Source: Luzula sylvatica (Eukaryota > Streptophyta > Magnoliopsida > Poales > Juncaceae). Taken from it: 64,000 nucleotides of DNA. The first letter of the stretch is position 1, and every line of letters begins with the position of its first letter. A program made the translations under genes and the position numbers. The stretch lies in assembly GCA_946800325.1 (NCBI GenBank), contig OX326961.1:52860793-52924792 (forward strand). The letters are read 5' to 3'. Under the pieces are notes generated by a model. It was not told the origin of the DNA and searched no databases. It saw nothing but the letters and a program-made list of their open reading frames with translations. Of the stretch, positions 21,628 through 34,464 are shown one piece after another.

Positions 21628-24600
21628 ATGGCGACAGTGAATGCAACTGCAACTGCAATGGCGAATGCCACGTGTCATGCACCCATGAAGGCAACTTCAA
21701 ACGGGTCATGGCAGGGAGATAACCCATTAGATTATGCTTTGCCTCTGCTGATCCTTCAGATATGCGTCGTAGTGGTGCTCACGAGACTTCTCACGTACTT
21801 GCTTCGTCCCCTCCGTCAGCCACGTGTCATTGCTGAGATCATTGTATGTTTTCTTTTCATTTCTTGTTCTTTCTTTTATAAGTGAAATTTTGGATGTTAA
21901 ATCCACCAATTATAGGTGTACCCCTTATAATTTTTGAATATTTTGCACTGTTTTTTCGATTTATTGGTGTTTCCCTTGCATTTTAACCTACAATAAATCA
22001 TGTTAATTTTAGGGGTAGTTTTCAAGGACTTGGTAAAGAAACTAAGTACTATGTTTAAGATATATCAAGCATTTTCTTGGAATCTTGAAATAGAAATTAT
22101 TTTAGTATTTCATTTTCAAGAATTGAAAATCATGTGGTTGGAATGTACTAATTTGAATTTATTTATTTATTTTTTGCTTTTTCCCACTTAAAAAGGAACA
22201 AAAACTTCATTTCGATGATTCGATCATTTTGTAGATATATTGCATTATATATAACTTGTAGTTCAAATTGATTCTGGCATGCACAATAGAAATCGAAATT
22301 TGTTTATTTGTGAAATAACTCATTTTCTATCTTTTGAGTCTGGTCTTATCTATTTGCATTGAGAAGATTCACAATAATAATTGCACTAAAATATATTCCT
22401 TAATTGAAATTCAGGAAGTGCATTTATTAAGGAAAATTAATTTGATGAATTGAACCAGTTAATTGCAAAGAGGGCATATAAATGTACACCCCATTTCACA
22501 AAAATATCATCGATGACATCATCTTTTAGTAATTAACAACTTAATTAAGAAGTAATTAGCTCTCATTTGAATTAGCAAGTTCGAATTAACATCCATCCAA
22601 ATTAACATTTCGTAATTAATATTTGTTAAATATTAATTCGGCATTCCTTGTTAATTACACATGAATTAAGTTTGTCAATTAACAAGGAGTGATGTCATCG
22701 ATGGCGTTTTTGTAAAACGGGGGGAACAAGTATAATTTCCCAATTGCAAAAGAACCAATTTATGGTATAATTATAACTAAATGATTTACCTAAACTGTAG
22801 GGAGGAATTCTACTTGGTCCATCAGCTCTAGGCCGAAGCACAAAATTCTTGGACACGGTTTTCCCAAAGGCGAGTTTAACCGTGTTAGATACACTTGCAA
22901 ACATTGGACTTCTCTTCTTCTTATTCCTCGTTGGACTCGAGCTTGATTTACGTTCAATCAAACGAACCGGCAAAAAGGCTCTCCTTATAGCTCTTGCTGG
23001 TATCTCCCTCCCATTCATCATGGGCATAGGTATATTCATCTACTTTTTCATTCACTAGATTTTTCAAATTTCATCATTAAATTCATGCTTTAACAAAATT
23101 GATCTTTCTTCTTTCGAACAGGAACCTCGGTAGTCCTGAGAAAAACAATCTCGCAAGGGGCAAGAAACACGCCATTCCTAGTCTTCATGGGAGTCGCTCT
23201 CTCCATAACCGCCTTCCCCGTTTTGGCTCGAATTCTCGCAGAACTCAAACTTCTCACAACCGATTTAGGTCGAGTGGCCATGTCAGCAGCAGCAGTAAAT
23301 GATGTGGCGGCCTGGATTTTCTTAGCCCTCGCTATCGCTCTATCAGGCTCGGGCTCTGCTCTTGTCTCGCTTTGGGTTTTCTTAAGTGGAATAGCTTTTG
23401 TTGTTTTCGTGGCTATGGTTATAAGGCCGATTTTAGCTTGGATGGCGAGGAGAAGTCCCGAGGGAGAGCCGGTTAAGGAGACTTACATTTGTGCCACTCT
23501 TGTCACTGTGCTAGCTGCGGGGTTTTGTACTGACGTGATCGGAATTCACGCTTTGTTTGGAGCTTTTGTTGTTGGCATTTTCGTGCCTAAAGAAGGCCCA
23601 TTTGCCGGAGCCCTTATTGAGAAGGTCGAGGATTTGATTTCCGGGTTGTTTTTGCCTTTATATTTTGTTTCGAGCGGGCTTAAGACCAATGTGGCGGCTA
23701 TTAAGGGTGCTGAATCTTGGGGTTTGTTGGCTCTTGTTATAGCGACCGCGTGTATTGGGAAGATTGGAGGAACGGTGATTGTTTCTCTTTTGGTGAGAGT
23801 ACCGCTGAGGGAAGCAATTACGCTCGGCGTTTTGATGAATACGAAGGGGCTTGTGGAGCTTATTGTGCTTAATATTGGCAAGGATAGAAAAGTTCTTAAC
23901 GACGAGACTTTTGCGGTTTTGGTGTTAATGGCTCTTTTTACAACCTTCATAACGACTCCTGTTGTGATGGCTATTTACAAGCCAGCGAGGAGGGCCCAGC
24001 CTTACAAGCACCGAACCATCCAGAGGGTCGATAAGAACTCTGAGTTGAGAATCGTCGCTTGCTTCCATGGTAACAAGAACATTCCGAGCCTAATTAATTT
24101 GATAGAATCTTCTCGAGGAACCCAGAGGCAAGCACTAGTCGTGTATACCATGCATCTAATGGAGCTCTCAGAGCGATCCTCTGCAATCTCGATTGTGCAC
24201 AAGGCTCGTAGAAACGGTATGCCTTTCTGGAACAAGAACCGAAATGAGGGCAACGACCAAGTTGTCGTTGCATTCGAGGCCTACCAGAAACTAAGTAACG
24301 TGACTGTTCGATCCATGACCGCGATATCGGACCTAACAACTATTCATGAAGATATTATAGCTAGTGCGGAGCAAAAAAGGTCCGCGGTAATCTTCCTTCC
24401 TTTCCACAAACATCAAAGGGTTGACGGGTCGATGGAAACCCTAGGATACGAGTATCAATACGTAAATCAGCATGTTTTGAAGCATGCTCCATGCACGGTT
24501 GGTATTTTGGTCGACAAGGGCCTTGGTGGTGCGACTCAGGTGATGGCTAGTGAGGTGTCCTACACAATAGTGGTTTTATTCTTTGGTGGACAAGACGATC

Positions 24601-25106
24601 GAGAAGCCCTCTCGTACGCCATACGAATGGCTGAGCACCCTGGAATCGCTCTAATTGTCTACCGTTTCATGTTCAACTCAACCGGCAATGCACAGACTCT
24701 CGACATAGACGACGAAGCCGAATCGGCAGACCTTGACACGAATCTCATTGCAGATTTCAAGTCAAACGTGCTGGCTCAGAATGAGTCTATTACCTACGAG
24801 GAAAAAATGATTGCGGGCAAGGAGGACGTGGTGACAGAGTTGAAAGACCTTAGACGATGCAATTTGTTCGTGGTAGGACAAAAATCGCCTTGCGTGCCAT
24901 TATGCGAGAAAAACAACGATTGCCCTGAGCTGGGGCCGGTTGGGGCGTACTTGGCTGCATCAGAGTTTTCCAATGTTGCGTCTGTGCTCGTGATGAAGCA
25001 GTACGATCCCGCGGCTCCGAGAAACTCGTTCACGGTTGACGAGTTTGACGAATCCATCCAGCCTGATACTCCTGCCGGAACTTCGTTCCGTCGCGATCTC
25101 ATCTAA
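21628..25106 (+). CDS. CHX18: Cation/H+ antiporter of the CHX17-19 clade
   Basis: Exons 21628-21843, 22801-23029 and 23122-25106 join to 809 codons, close to the usual 800-840 of the family. The N-terminus has [20 protein letters not shown]. This is followed by [23 protein letters not shown] and about twelve hydrophobic segments (CPA2 exchanger domain, residues about 35-430). The conserved Asn-Asp pair is N208-D209 in [11 protein letters not shown]. The C-terminal half is the soluble regulatory region with [25 protein letters not shown] and VVLFFGG. CHX17-19 proteins of Arabidopsis exchange K+ for H+ in endomembranes and affect K+ and pH homeostasis; that role is transferred by similarity. 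Intron 1 (957 bp) carries a MITE at 22470-22741. The 5' UTR is CT-rich. The gene converges on the PPR gene 171 bp downstream. CHX17 or CHX19 are alternative orthologues. Confidence 0.95.
22470..22741. mobile_element. MULE-type MITE inside CHX intron 1
   Basis: The exact 9 bp repeat AATTGCAAA flanks it (22461-22469 and 22742-22750). TIRs of about 50 bp: the left reads GAGGGCATATAAATGTACACC, and the right in reverse reads GGGAAATTATACTTGTTCCCC. Both run into CAAAAA and CATCGATGACATCA. The right end sits 59 bp before the intron acceptor. No coding capacity. Confidence 0.85.
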
Positions 25107-25277
25107 ACTTCTTCATGCTTGAGATTCTTTATTAGATGTGATAAAGCGTGTTGATCATGATGATAAACAAATTTGTATGTGGATTTCTGTTGTGGTACAA
25201 TTACTTTTGTAAGATAAGATTTGGTGGTAATGGTGTGTTTTCTTTCATTTACTCGTTAATTAACATAGGAAAAATAG

Positions 25278-26156
25278 TTATTTATCAAATAGCATGTTCA
25301 TGAGAAGCTTAAAAACATGACCTCGCTTCACTGTACTTTCCCTGACCGTGTTTTCCTGTATCGTGAAGCCTTTACTTTTTAGCTCCACCAGCAACTCTTT
25401 TCCTTCTAGAAGCTTCGCTTCTGCAACAAAAGCCTCAAAGACCGCCAAGTAGGTTCCACTATTCGGTCTCATGCCACGTGTCACCATTTCAACCAGGTAC
25501 TTTCGAGCCTCCACCAATTTGTTCTCTTTCGCAAGCCCTTGAATGAAAATCAGAAAATCAGAGTACAGTTACCACTTCGACATTTGATCAAACACCTTAA
25601 AGGCGTAGTTAGGATCACAAGTACAACATTAAAAGAACTAACCTTTAATTAACACCATATAAGTATATGCATTAGGCAACACGCCAGAAGCGAGCATTTT
25701 CTCATAAACCTTAATCGCATCCTTCCAATGGGTCCCGCCTGCATTGACATAAGCCTCGAGCACTGCCGTATGGGCCACCACATCAGGCATTACCCCTTTG
25801 TTTTTGATAATAGAGAATAATTCGAGCGCTTCATGTGTTAACCCATCCTTGGACAATCCATCGAACATCTTGATTGCATTATTGATGAGCCCTTCTGTGC
25901 GCATTGTGTGAAAGACTTCCTGCAGATTTGTTGGATCTGATGGTGAATCTACGATGGGTTTCTTGCTAAATGGGTCGTATGGAGGTGAAAGATCGGATTT
26001 ATCGGGTTCGGCTGATTCCGTTTCTGAGTCTGACCAGTCGAAGGAAGAAGGGGTGTTCGTGAATCGAGGAGGAGGAGAAGTGGAGAAGGATCTGACAGAG
26101 AGAAAACGGGACCAAAAGGACACAATGGGTCGGATTTTAGCTGGTACTGTCGCCAT
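25278..26156 (-). CDS. Small PPR protein, probably mitochondrial (At4g38150-like)
   Basis: Exon 1 is 26156-25643 and exon 2 is 25537-25278. They are joined through a GT-AG intron of 105 bp to give 257 codons. The N-terminus is basic and serine-rich without acidic residues (MATVPAKIRPIVSFWSRFLS), typical of a mitochondrial presequence. An acidic linker follows. Residues about 95-235 hold three to four pentatricopeptide motifs: LTHEALELFSIIKNKGVMPD, WKDAIKVYEKMLASGVLPN, LVEARKYLVEMVTRGMRPN and a weaker last one. PPR proteins bind organellar RNA. With so few repeats, target prediction is not possible. It resembles the short Arabidopsis PPR protein At4g38150 as I remember it. It converges with CHX and its start lies in an otherwise gene-free 3.6 kb. 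Confidence 0.85.
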
Positions 26157-28333
26157 TGGTAAGGAGAAATGCGAGCATAGTTTCTGGACACTGTGGTAGG
26201 GTTTAAGGCGAGGGAAGGCTGAAGGAATTGAATTCCCGGTTTCTCATCACAAGATTCACATTTTCATGAATTTTTGTACGTACAACCTTGATTTTGATGA
26301 AATTAAAAAATGTCATTTTCGTTTTCACGCCAAAAAATATTTTTCAAAAAAATTGGCGAAAATTCTACTTCTACAAATTAGATCAAACTAGAGTTATTTA
26401 TATAAATTTTCTCAAAACCAATGATATGCATCACCAATAATGTTAGTTATAATGGGAGAATTCTACACTTACAAAAATGTATCACCGATTCCATCCCGAA
26501 ATAAAGCGGGGCCTTCGTACTATTATTTCCGTTAATTTGTGATCGGTAAAAAGATTGTGTTTTATTTCTGTAAGCCAAGTATTTTTGGTTATAATCTAGT
26601 AAAATTAAAAGTGTAATACAAAATAAGGGTGTTTAGTTGGAGTTTTAAATTACTCTGTGTTGACATATTTCTTTATATATTTCATTTTCATGGTTGATAT
26701 TTATACAAGTTACAAATAATGTAAACTGAGAAAATACAAGATTTTCCCATGACATGTTTGGTGGAGGTTATCATTAATATTTGTTGTTTTTCTCTATTAT
26801 TCTCACGGAAGAAATAATTATTTCCCACCAAAATTTAATAAGTTAAACATTCTATAAAAAAAACTCATTTTTCATCCACTTTAGAGAGAACGAAAAACAC
26901 GAATCAATTTCGGACGCCTCGCTAATAATGTAAAATGTATGCTTCTTATTTCTTTTTTCTTATATTTCTCCTTGATTGTTTGAAATATTTTTGTATAGAC
27001 AATTTATTTATTTATATACCAATTTCATGCTTGAATGTTTTTTTTTGAAAGAAGATGTCATGTGACATTTTTCCAATAAAACTTTTATGTTTAAATTTTT
27101 TTTCCATAAAGATTTCCTGCAATCTTTTGGTGAGAAATATTGAAATTACACCTTCCACATAATATATTGATTTGATGTCTTTATTTTAGTAATTAGCAAT
27201 CAATATACTATGAATGAGCCAATAATCGAAACGTACATGGAAATACTAAAATATTTATTTTTGAAAGTTATTTTATTGTATTTGTTATTTAAAAGTTGAT
27301 GTCGCAGAAGTTCCATTATTGTTAATTAAAATATTGATGAATTATTTATTTTATTCAAAGTAATTTTTGTATAATAATGATTTAGTACAAATATATTGGT
27401 TTTCAAAATATACAACATTGTGAAACTCGTATTTTAATTTGTAATAAAATAAATACATGCACCGATCAAACATTATATTAAAATACGTCTTGAAATAGTA
27501 TTTTTAACATTAAATTTTATTGACGTGTTTTATGTCAAGACATTCTCTAAAATACGAACCAACGACCCCTAACCTTAGATATCATTTTGAATCAATAATA
27601 ATATACATCACGAGCAGTGTTAAGTTATAACTTACCCAAAATATAACATAATACAATGATCATTTTCGTGTGTGGGCAGATGAGTTTCCTTAAATTTATA
27701 TGCGTGGTTCTGAAGCAGATGCAAATCATTATCAATTGCGACATCCTCGCGAAATAACATAATAACAACAAAATAATATTCACTTCAACATAATAAGTTA
27801 ACATGTTATTATATATTATGAATTATTTAAGCCCAAAAAAAATATTTTTAAAAGTCGAAATCAATGTTGTTTTCGAGCTAGTTCGATTCAGCTAAATTAT
27901 TTTTTGACTTATGTCGAGTGAAAAATTATCGGGTTATAATCAAGTCGAACATGAACTAGTCACGATCCCAGACTAAACTTCCATCCCTCAACTTTCAATT
28001 TGTTCTTGCATGTTTTTATTAAGGCTGTCGAAAAGACGGCATGATCTGTTTGTTTCGGGCATTACTCGAATCCGAAATTATGACGGATAATTTTTAGGGA
28101 TCCACTAGAACCTTCTAAAAGTAGACACGCTAGGATGGCCATATTATACGTGGAAGCGACGCGTGACATTTTGAATTTTTTCAATTTTAATTGTATTTGT
28201 ACACTCTAAACGCACACTGCCGAAAACGTATATTTTTTTCAACAAAAGGTACAAATATAATCCAAAAAAATTATACAAAATGTTATTCGTGTAAAAAAAT
28301 TATATCTTATAAAATATATCATACGCATATTAA
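26157..28333. other. AT-rich intergenic region, no gene seen
   Basis: It includes the short promoter region of the PPR gene. The rest has stops in every frame. I found no TIR, tRNA-like or LTR signal that I can defend. Confidence 0.5.
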
Positions 28334-28341
28334 GATATATC

Positions 28342-28903
28342 CAGGACCGGTCCTTCATTTTCAAAGACCCAAATCGATCAAGTAAACAGTCAAATATAAA
28401 TTAATATATATCTAACCCATACGTTTTGAGATACAAAATTAACAAATACTTATATAGTAAGAAAAAAATTAAGAAATTAATATAAAATATGCAATATCCG
28501 TGTAACATGTTATATTGTTGATTTTGGGTTACATAAATTAAATTTTTCCAATATGATATTTTCATGTAATATCTAAATGATTAAAAAAAGTGTTATTTAC
28601 GTGAAAATATCTGGATGAAGTAACAAAGAAAACAAAGACAATTTAGAGGGCAAGTATTTTTTTGTTTCATCAAATGACTTTTGAATTGGAGACAGAAAAG
28701 AAATTCGTGTCTTTTTGTTTCTGTATCATCTAGAGATTTTTTTTTTGAATTAACACCTAGAGAATATTACAATTTCTTTTTCTTTCTCATTCATTTACCA
28801 AAAGTTAGAACCATGCACGTTAAAGAATATATTATATTTATGGCCTTTAACATGTGAGGGCTTAAACCGTTGCTTTATTTGCTTCACTTCGGGACCGACC
28901 CTG
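28342..28903. mobile_element. Non-autonomous hAT-like element with 8 bp TSD
   Basis: The TIRs are CAGGACCGGTCC on the left and, in reverse, CAGGGTCGGTCC on the right. They are flanked by the exact 8 bp repeat GATATATC (28334-28341 and 28904-28911). An 8 bp duplication with CAGGG-type ends fits the hAT superfamily. The 562 bp body is AT-rich with no transposase frame. Confidence 0.8.
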
Positions 28904-28911
28904 GATATATC

Positions 28912-29832
28912 ATACATATAAATAAATAAATAACATATATATTATATATTTTAAAAATATATATCATACATCTAAAAAACATATCGTACATGTAAAAATA
29001 TATAATATATATCATACATCAGAAAATTTACAACACATAAAAATATACACATGCATGTGAAAATATATAACATGCATCTAAAAAGTATGATATACTTCGA
29101 AAAAAATCACGGCTCACTCTCTTATTTATGACAACCCGAACGTGCTTATTCTTAGAGTGCACAATTTTTTCCATATATTTAACCCACATACACGAATTCA
29201 TACCCGCGAATATACCCATTTACCTTTAATCAATAAATATTAAATATACATGTTGCAAAATATTAAAATTATCCATAAAACAACAAATTAATTCAAATAA
29301 ACAAATATGCACACAAAAAAAACTCCAAATAATTTGAATGACTTGTGAGAATACGATGAAATAAATAAATTGTGATATTTTTTATTTTGAGATTATATTG
29401 TTATTTCATCATAAATAATACATCTTATTAAAATAAAAATATAATTACTCGCAACAACGTAGGCATTTTCTGGTTCAATAATTTCAAATGAAATAATATT
29501 AATAAGTCAATAATCTATCATGATTTAGCATTATACTTTTATTTAGAATTTCCACATCAGATCAAATATACAAGTATTATGTAAAACTTTCGTCAAAAAA
29601 ATGGATGAAAATTGGTACAAATACATGCTTTAGACAAATTGAAAATATTTGGTCAATATCCAAATATTCGAAGTTCAGTGACTTGCATAAAATGAACCAA
29701 TAAATTAATTGCAACGATCTGAAATTCAGAATCAAACAAAAATCACATTATACGAAGAAAAAAAATGGAATAAAACATCTCAAACATTAATCATTAAACA
29801 ACAAAAAAGTTATAAACTAAATTACTAATTAA
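28912..29832. other. AT-rich intergenic region downstream of HOS1-like gene
   Basis: Repeated ATATATCATACAT and AAAATATA motifs up to about 29100, then plain AT-rich DNA. I looked here for extra 3' exons of the HOS1-like gene and found none. Confidence 0.5.
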
Positions 29833-32544
29833 TCAAGCAAGCAAGGGAGAACCAGAACCACCCTTTAACAAAGGCGAATTATTCTCCACAATAGCATTGC
29901 CTCCAGATTTCACGTGGCCATCTCGTGTAGCCAAGCGCGTTGCATCTTCTGACGACATCAATTTTACCCTCTCTGTCTCCGGTAACAATCCCAACGCTCT
30001 CGCCTGACAAAAGAAAAACCCATCATAAAATAAAACAATTAATTAATTAATTAAAAGGGGAGCGATTATTAAAGAACTTACGACTAAATCATGTCTCCAT
30101 TGCGATATTTTCTTAATTTTCGACGAATTATTCGTGCTCGATTTAGCTTCTTGCTCTATGCTTGTAAGACTAACATGAACTTTATACGCCTCTCCATATC
30201 TATGCCTCTAAAATAAAACAAAAATAACAATTAAATTTTTTAACATGAAGGGCAATTTGGTAATTTTATACCTGGAGATAAAACACGACAAGAAGGCTTC
30301 CGCAAGGAGAATCCAGATTTTCACACGCGAAATCAAACAGAAATTTATGCAAATATTTTTCTTCAAGAAGATTCCAAGGAAGCTCGATCATTCTATCAAC
30401 CAAACTTCTCTCGACACACAGTCCACAAATCTCGCTCACGATCCTCTCCAGTTGGTCCAGTCTAACTTCCTCCTCCATTTCCTTTGATTTTATTTTCGCC
30501 CAAAATGCCCTTTGGCACATGAACGCTTCGGTTAGCAAGCCCAAATCGATTTTGACCCGAATCGAAATTAGGGTTTCGGAGAGCAAAACGGTATTTAGGG
30601 TTTCGGAACCGGTACAGTGAATTAGGGTTAGGGATGCGTCAGAGCGATGCTTCGACAGTAACACTTGTGATATTTTTGGATGCGTTTCGGGGCTCGATAT
30701 TTTCGGTAGAAGAAGAATTGCTTCCTACACGAACAAAAAAGTAAAGATTTACATACCCCTCAAAAGTTTTACTTTTACATAAATGCCCCTTTGTTTTATT
30801 TTTTTACCTCGAGAGATTGAGGGGAGTGATCGTCAAGTAGAAAAAAAACAAGGCATTCATTTAATGCATGATTCGTTACACCAAAGACCGCACAGAAATC
30901 ATCGAGTAGAAATTTCCATTCGGAATCGGGTCGGGTCCAGTGCCGATCAATTAAATAGTACAAAAACTACACCAATTTAAAAGTTAAGGAGTACAAATAA
31001 GTATAACTAATAAAATATCAAATTTACGCACTTAAAAAAGGATACAATTGCACGTTTTGCCACAATCATATCTGAAGAGCCGTGCAAAAACAGTATATCG
31101 GCTCCGTCCTTGACGGTTTTAAACGGGTATTTATACCAATTTGGGTTTGACTTTGGCTGGTCAACTGTAGGATAAAAACCGCCATCCAAATTGTCTTCCT
31201 CGAGGGACGATAATTCATTTTCTCTCTCTTCATTTTCTATCCCTAGATTCTCCAACGCCTCTTCTATGAAGAGGGACGAGGAATTAGGGTTTGAAGTTAA
31301 TGCGGATTTTCTCGAATTTAAATTTGATTCCCATGATTTGAAATCGAGATATTGGGATTTGATTTGGGCGAGAAATTGATGTCTCGTGCACCATATAATC
31401 ACTTCTAAATGCTGTAAAAAAGAGCAACAAAAAAAATTTGGGGCTTTTTTGAAAAAATAATAATCTTTGGGGTTATATTTGTATAAAGTTCCGAACCTGT
31501 TTTGCCTTGGTGGCATTTTCTAGAAGTTGGTGCAAGTCGTCGACTTGTACCGCCTCTTTGAACGAAGAAATCATTGCCTCGATAACCGTGCAGATTCCAT
31601 TCAATTGCGTCACGAATTTTTGCAAAAGGACTAGGTTTTTCTCCATGGTTTCTGTAGCAGCATTATCTATGTTTTGAATCTAAGTCAAGGATACAAAAAC
31701 ATCGAAATATCGCGAATACCCCTGAAATTACAATAATAATAATAAAAGGATACAGATGATAGTGATTTCTGAGATTATGTTTCGAAAAGATCGCTTGCAC
31801 CAATCCTTGACGACCACTTCATCCAATAGAAACGCGAGGATTGGGTCACTAGAGACAGCAGTTTCGTCCAAACACACATCACTCACGTCTACACATTCGT
31901 TCAAGGGCAAAATAGTAAAATCACATCATAATAAACAAAAAGAAAAGTATTAATCTTCAGTATATTGGATACAAATGATGCGTACAGTGGCAAATCAAAG
32001 AGGAGAGATTGTTTTGCAAGGCAACATCGAACAAGAGGTATAATCTCTCTATATCAAAACTCGCACGGTTTTCAATGCGCTCCTTGCCCTGAAATCGATC
32101 ATCATGGTGTTTGGATATCAACCCAGCTTCAATACACTTGTAAAAGAGTCGCAATTTAGCCCTAATTGTTTTCCCATCATTTCCAAGGGGGGATCTGCAA
32201 ATTGGACATGTGTCGCATCGCTGGCTGCACTCGGGACAGAGAGAGGTGTGACCGCATGAGATTAGAATGTGCTGTACGTGTCTTCCACAACTGCTCAGAT
32301 CTCGAGTGGCGCGGCACATCTCCACCTTGGATTCTTTCGATAATTCGATCAGATCCACTGATGCTAACTGTCTCAATGCATCCTGAGCAAGAAATCAATT
32401 ATTGTCTTATCACTGTCGTTTTAAAGATCTGTGGTGTTATTCTGGTACATACCGGTACAGTACCAGTTCATAATAGATACGAAAATGAAGTTCAAAAGTG
32501 AGGTTTACCTGAACGAGGGAACTAGTATAGTTCGGAGAATGCAT
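29833..32544 (-). CDS. HOS1: HOS1-like RING / ELYS-domain protein, short form
   Basis: Nine exons join in frame: 32544-32509, 32382-31986, 31888-31754, 31666-31497, 31411-31046, 30966-30808, 30724-30272, 30207-30082 and 30003-29833. They give 670 codons. The start MHSPNYTSSLVQ follows an in-frame stop with no other ATG. Residues 35-74 hold the unusual RING (CRATRDLSSCGR, SCGHTSLCPECSQRCDTCPIC). Then come SSDPILAFLLDEVVVKDW, DILFLHGSSDMIVAKRAI, DRHWTRPDSEWKFLLDDF and GLLTEAF, all recognisable HOS1/ELYS-like segments. In Arabidopsis HOS1 is an E3 ligase for ICE1 and a nuclear-pore-associated protein controlling cold response, flowering and mRNA export. Arabidopsis HOS1 is about 927 residues; this protein ends about 250 earlier, after LLKGGSGSPLLA. 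It may be a short ortholog or a diverged paralogue. Confidence 0.9.
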
Positions 32545-32985
32545 GCTGAGCTGGAACGTTCCAGAAGGCTCCGACGAGACGGCCGAACTCCGAGGGAGAT
32601 TTGGGGTTTTAGACTTGAAGTACGAAAGAGGAGGGGTTTTAAACTATTGAGAAAGACGAGCTCCGACTAGAAAACCCCTTATTCTAAATCTTGGTTTCCA
32701 GGAAAACGCGGGATTTGAAACCCCGGATTCCACCTACCTGAAAACGTACGGGCCAAACTTGGCATTTCAGTTCCAGGAAAATTAGAATCTATGTCTGTGT
32801 TAACTGCAGCCGTGCGATCAAATCGTACGGTTGAGATTTTTTTCGGTTAAGCGCCACATAATAAAATGGCGCAGTGACGAGCCTTGGAAAGTGCGAAGAA
32901 AAGGAAGGCGAAATCTTTCACACGCCTCTTGTTATCTCCTCTCTGCACTCTCACTCTCTCCCTCGTTCTTCCCGATTTTGTGTTA
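32545..32985. promoter_or_regulatory. Divergent promoter between HOS1-like gene and PDX2
   Basis: Only 441 bp separate the two start codons, and both 5' UTRs lie inside it. The PDX2 side has a CT-rich stretch (CTCTCACTCTCTCCC, about 32946-32962) typical of plant TATA-less leaders. I found no convincing TATA box for either gene. The middle has TTAAGCGCCACATAATAAAATGGCG near 32848, a short imperfect palindrome. Confidence 0.5.
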
Positions 32986-34464
32986 ATGGATGTGGGTGTT
33001 CTTGCGCTCCAAGGCTCCTATAATGAGCACATAGCCGGTAATAATTTCTTTCTTTTCTTTTCTTCACCTTTTTCTTTGAGAATTTAACGAGTTTACTGAA
33101 AATTTTGTTCTTCGTCGTAAATCATAGTTATGTGCTTTGTTTTGAGGAATAATCGAAGCCCTTAATTCCAAAAATACTCTTCGTTTGCTCAAATTTTAAT
33201 AGAAAATCAATTATTCTTGTTCGTTAATGGATTATGTGCATGTCATTATTCTATTGAGATTAATATGTATAAATGTTAATTTGAATGTAGCATTGAGAAG
33301 AATAGGAATTAAAGGGATCGAGATAAGAAAGCCAGAACAATTGGATGGTGTAAGTTCGCTTATAATCCCCGGTGGTGAGAGTACCACCATGGCTAAACTC
33401 GCCGAATTACACAATTTGGTACACAATAAACCCTAATTCTCTCAATTAAACCCTAATTCTAACTAATATCCCCTAATATTTATCTATATTTATTTTTATT
33501 TGTTTTTATATAAGTTTCCTGCATTAAGAGAATTTGTGGGATCAGGAAAGCCGGTATGGGGTACCTGTGCCGGCCTCATCTTTCTTGCAAACAAAGCTAT
33601 TGGTAAACATACCAATCTCTAATTACTTTTTAATTTACAATTTTATAAGGTTTTAACTGCATAAAACCCAAATATTGGTATTGGCAATAATCTCCCTTTC
33701 TCTCTCTAGGTCAAAAATCAGGAGGACAAGATCTCGTAGGAGGTTTAGATTGCACCGTACACCGCAATTTTTTCGGCAGTCAGGTTTCGATCTTAAAAAA
33801 CTAAAATCTAAAAAATCTCGTTCCGAAATTACGAAATTATCCCTCAAAATTAAACCCAATTTCTTTCTTTCTACAGCTGCAGAGTTTCGAAACGGACCTT
33901 ACCGTACCGAAACTGGCGACGCAAGTAGGCGGTACGGATGCGTGCAGAGGCGTATTCATACGAGCCCCGGCTATTCTAGAAGTGGGGCCCGCCGTGGAGA
34001 TCATTGCTGATTTACCCGTTTCTTCTTCCGATAATAGACCCAAGGTTTTCTTACCCGGTACCGACGGCCAAGAGGTACCGTTCCTTCGTCCTTTTAATAC
34101 GGGTATTATAATTTGTTGTTTTATTTATTTATTTATTGTTAGGAGAGAGAGTTCACGAAGGATCGAGTGATTGTTGCGGTGAAGCAAGGGAATTTACTCG
34201 CAACTGCATTTCACCCCGAATTAACTTCCGATTCTAGATGGTTACAACTCTCTCTCTCTCTCTCCTCTCTTGGAAAAAAGTTAAAAACAATCCAATTGGG
34301 TTTATTTTCTGATTGGATTTTGTAGGCATAGGTATTTCTGCCAAATGGTAGAAGAGGCCGTGCAGAAGGCGGCGGAGTCTCGAGCGGTAACGAAATATCA
34401 TGGGAGTGTTGACGATGGTGGTTCGACATGGAAGAAGTCTCCTGATCTCCCCATTTTCGAGTAG
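32986..34464 (+). CDS. PDX2: Pyridoxal 5'-phosphate synthase glutaminase subunit PDX2
   Basis: Seven exons (32986-33037, 33291-33418, 33515-33602, 33710-33783, 33877-34074, 34143-34240, 34326-34464) join to 258 codons. Arabidopsis PDX2 has 255. All introns are GT-AG. The class I glutaminase fold is complete: [31 protein letters not shown], the nucleophile C78 in [32 protein letters not shown], and the catalytic pair H204 and E206 in [14 protein letters not shown]2 hydrolyses glutamine and passes ammonia to the PDX1 synthase, which makes vitamin B6 in the cytosol. The C-terminal tail after residue 225 is variable in plants and ends PDLPIFE. The gene diverges from the HOS1-like gene. Confidence 0.97.
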
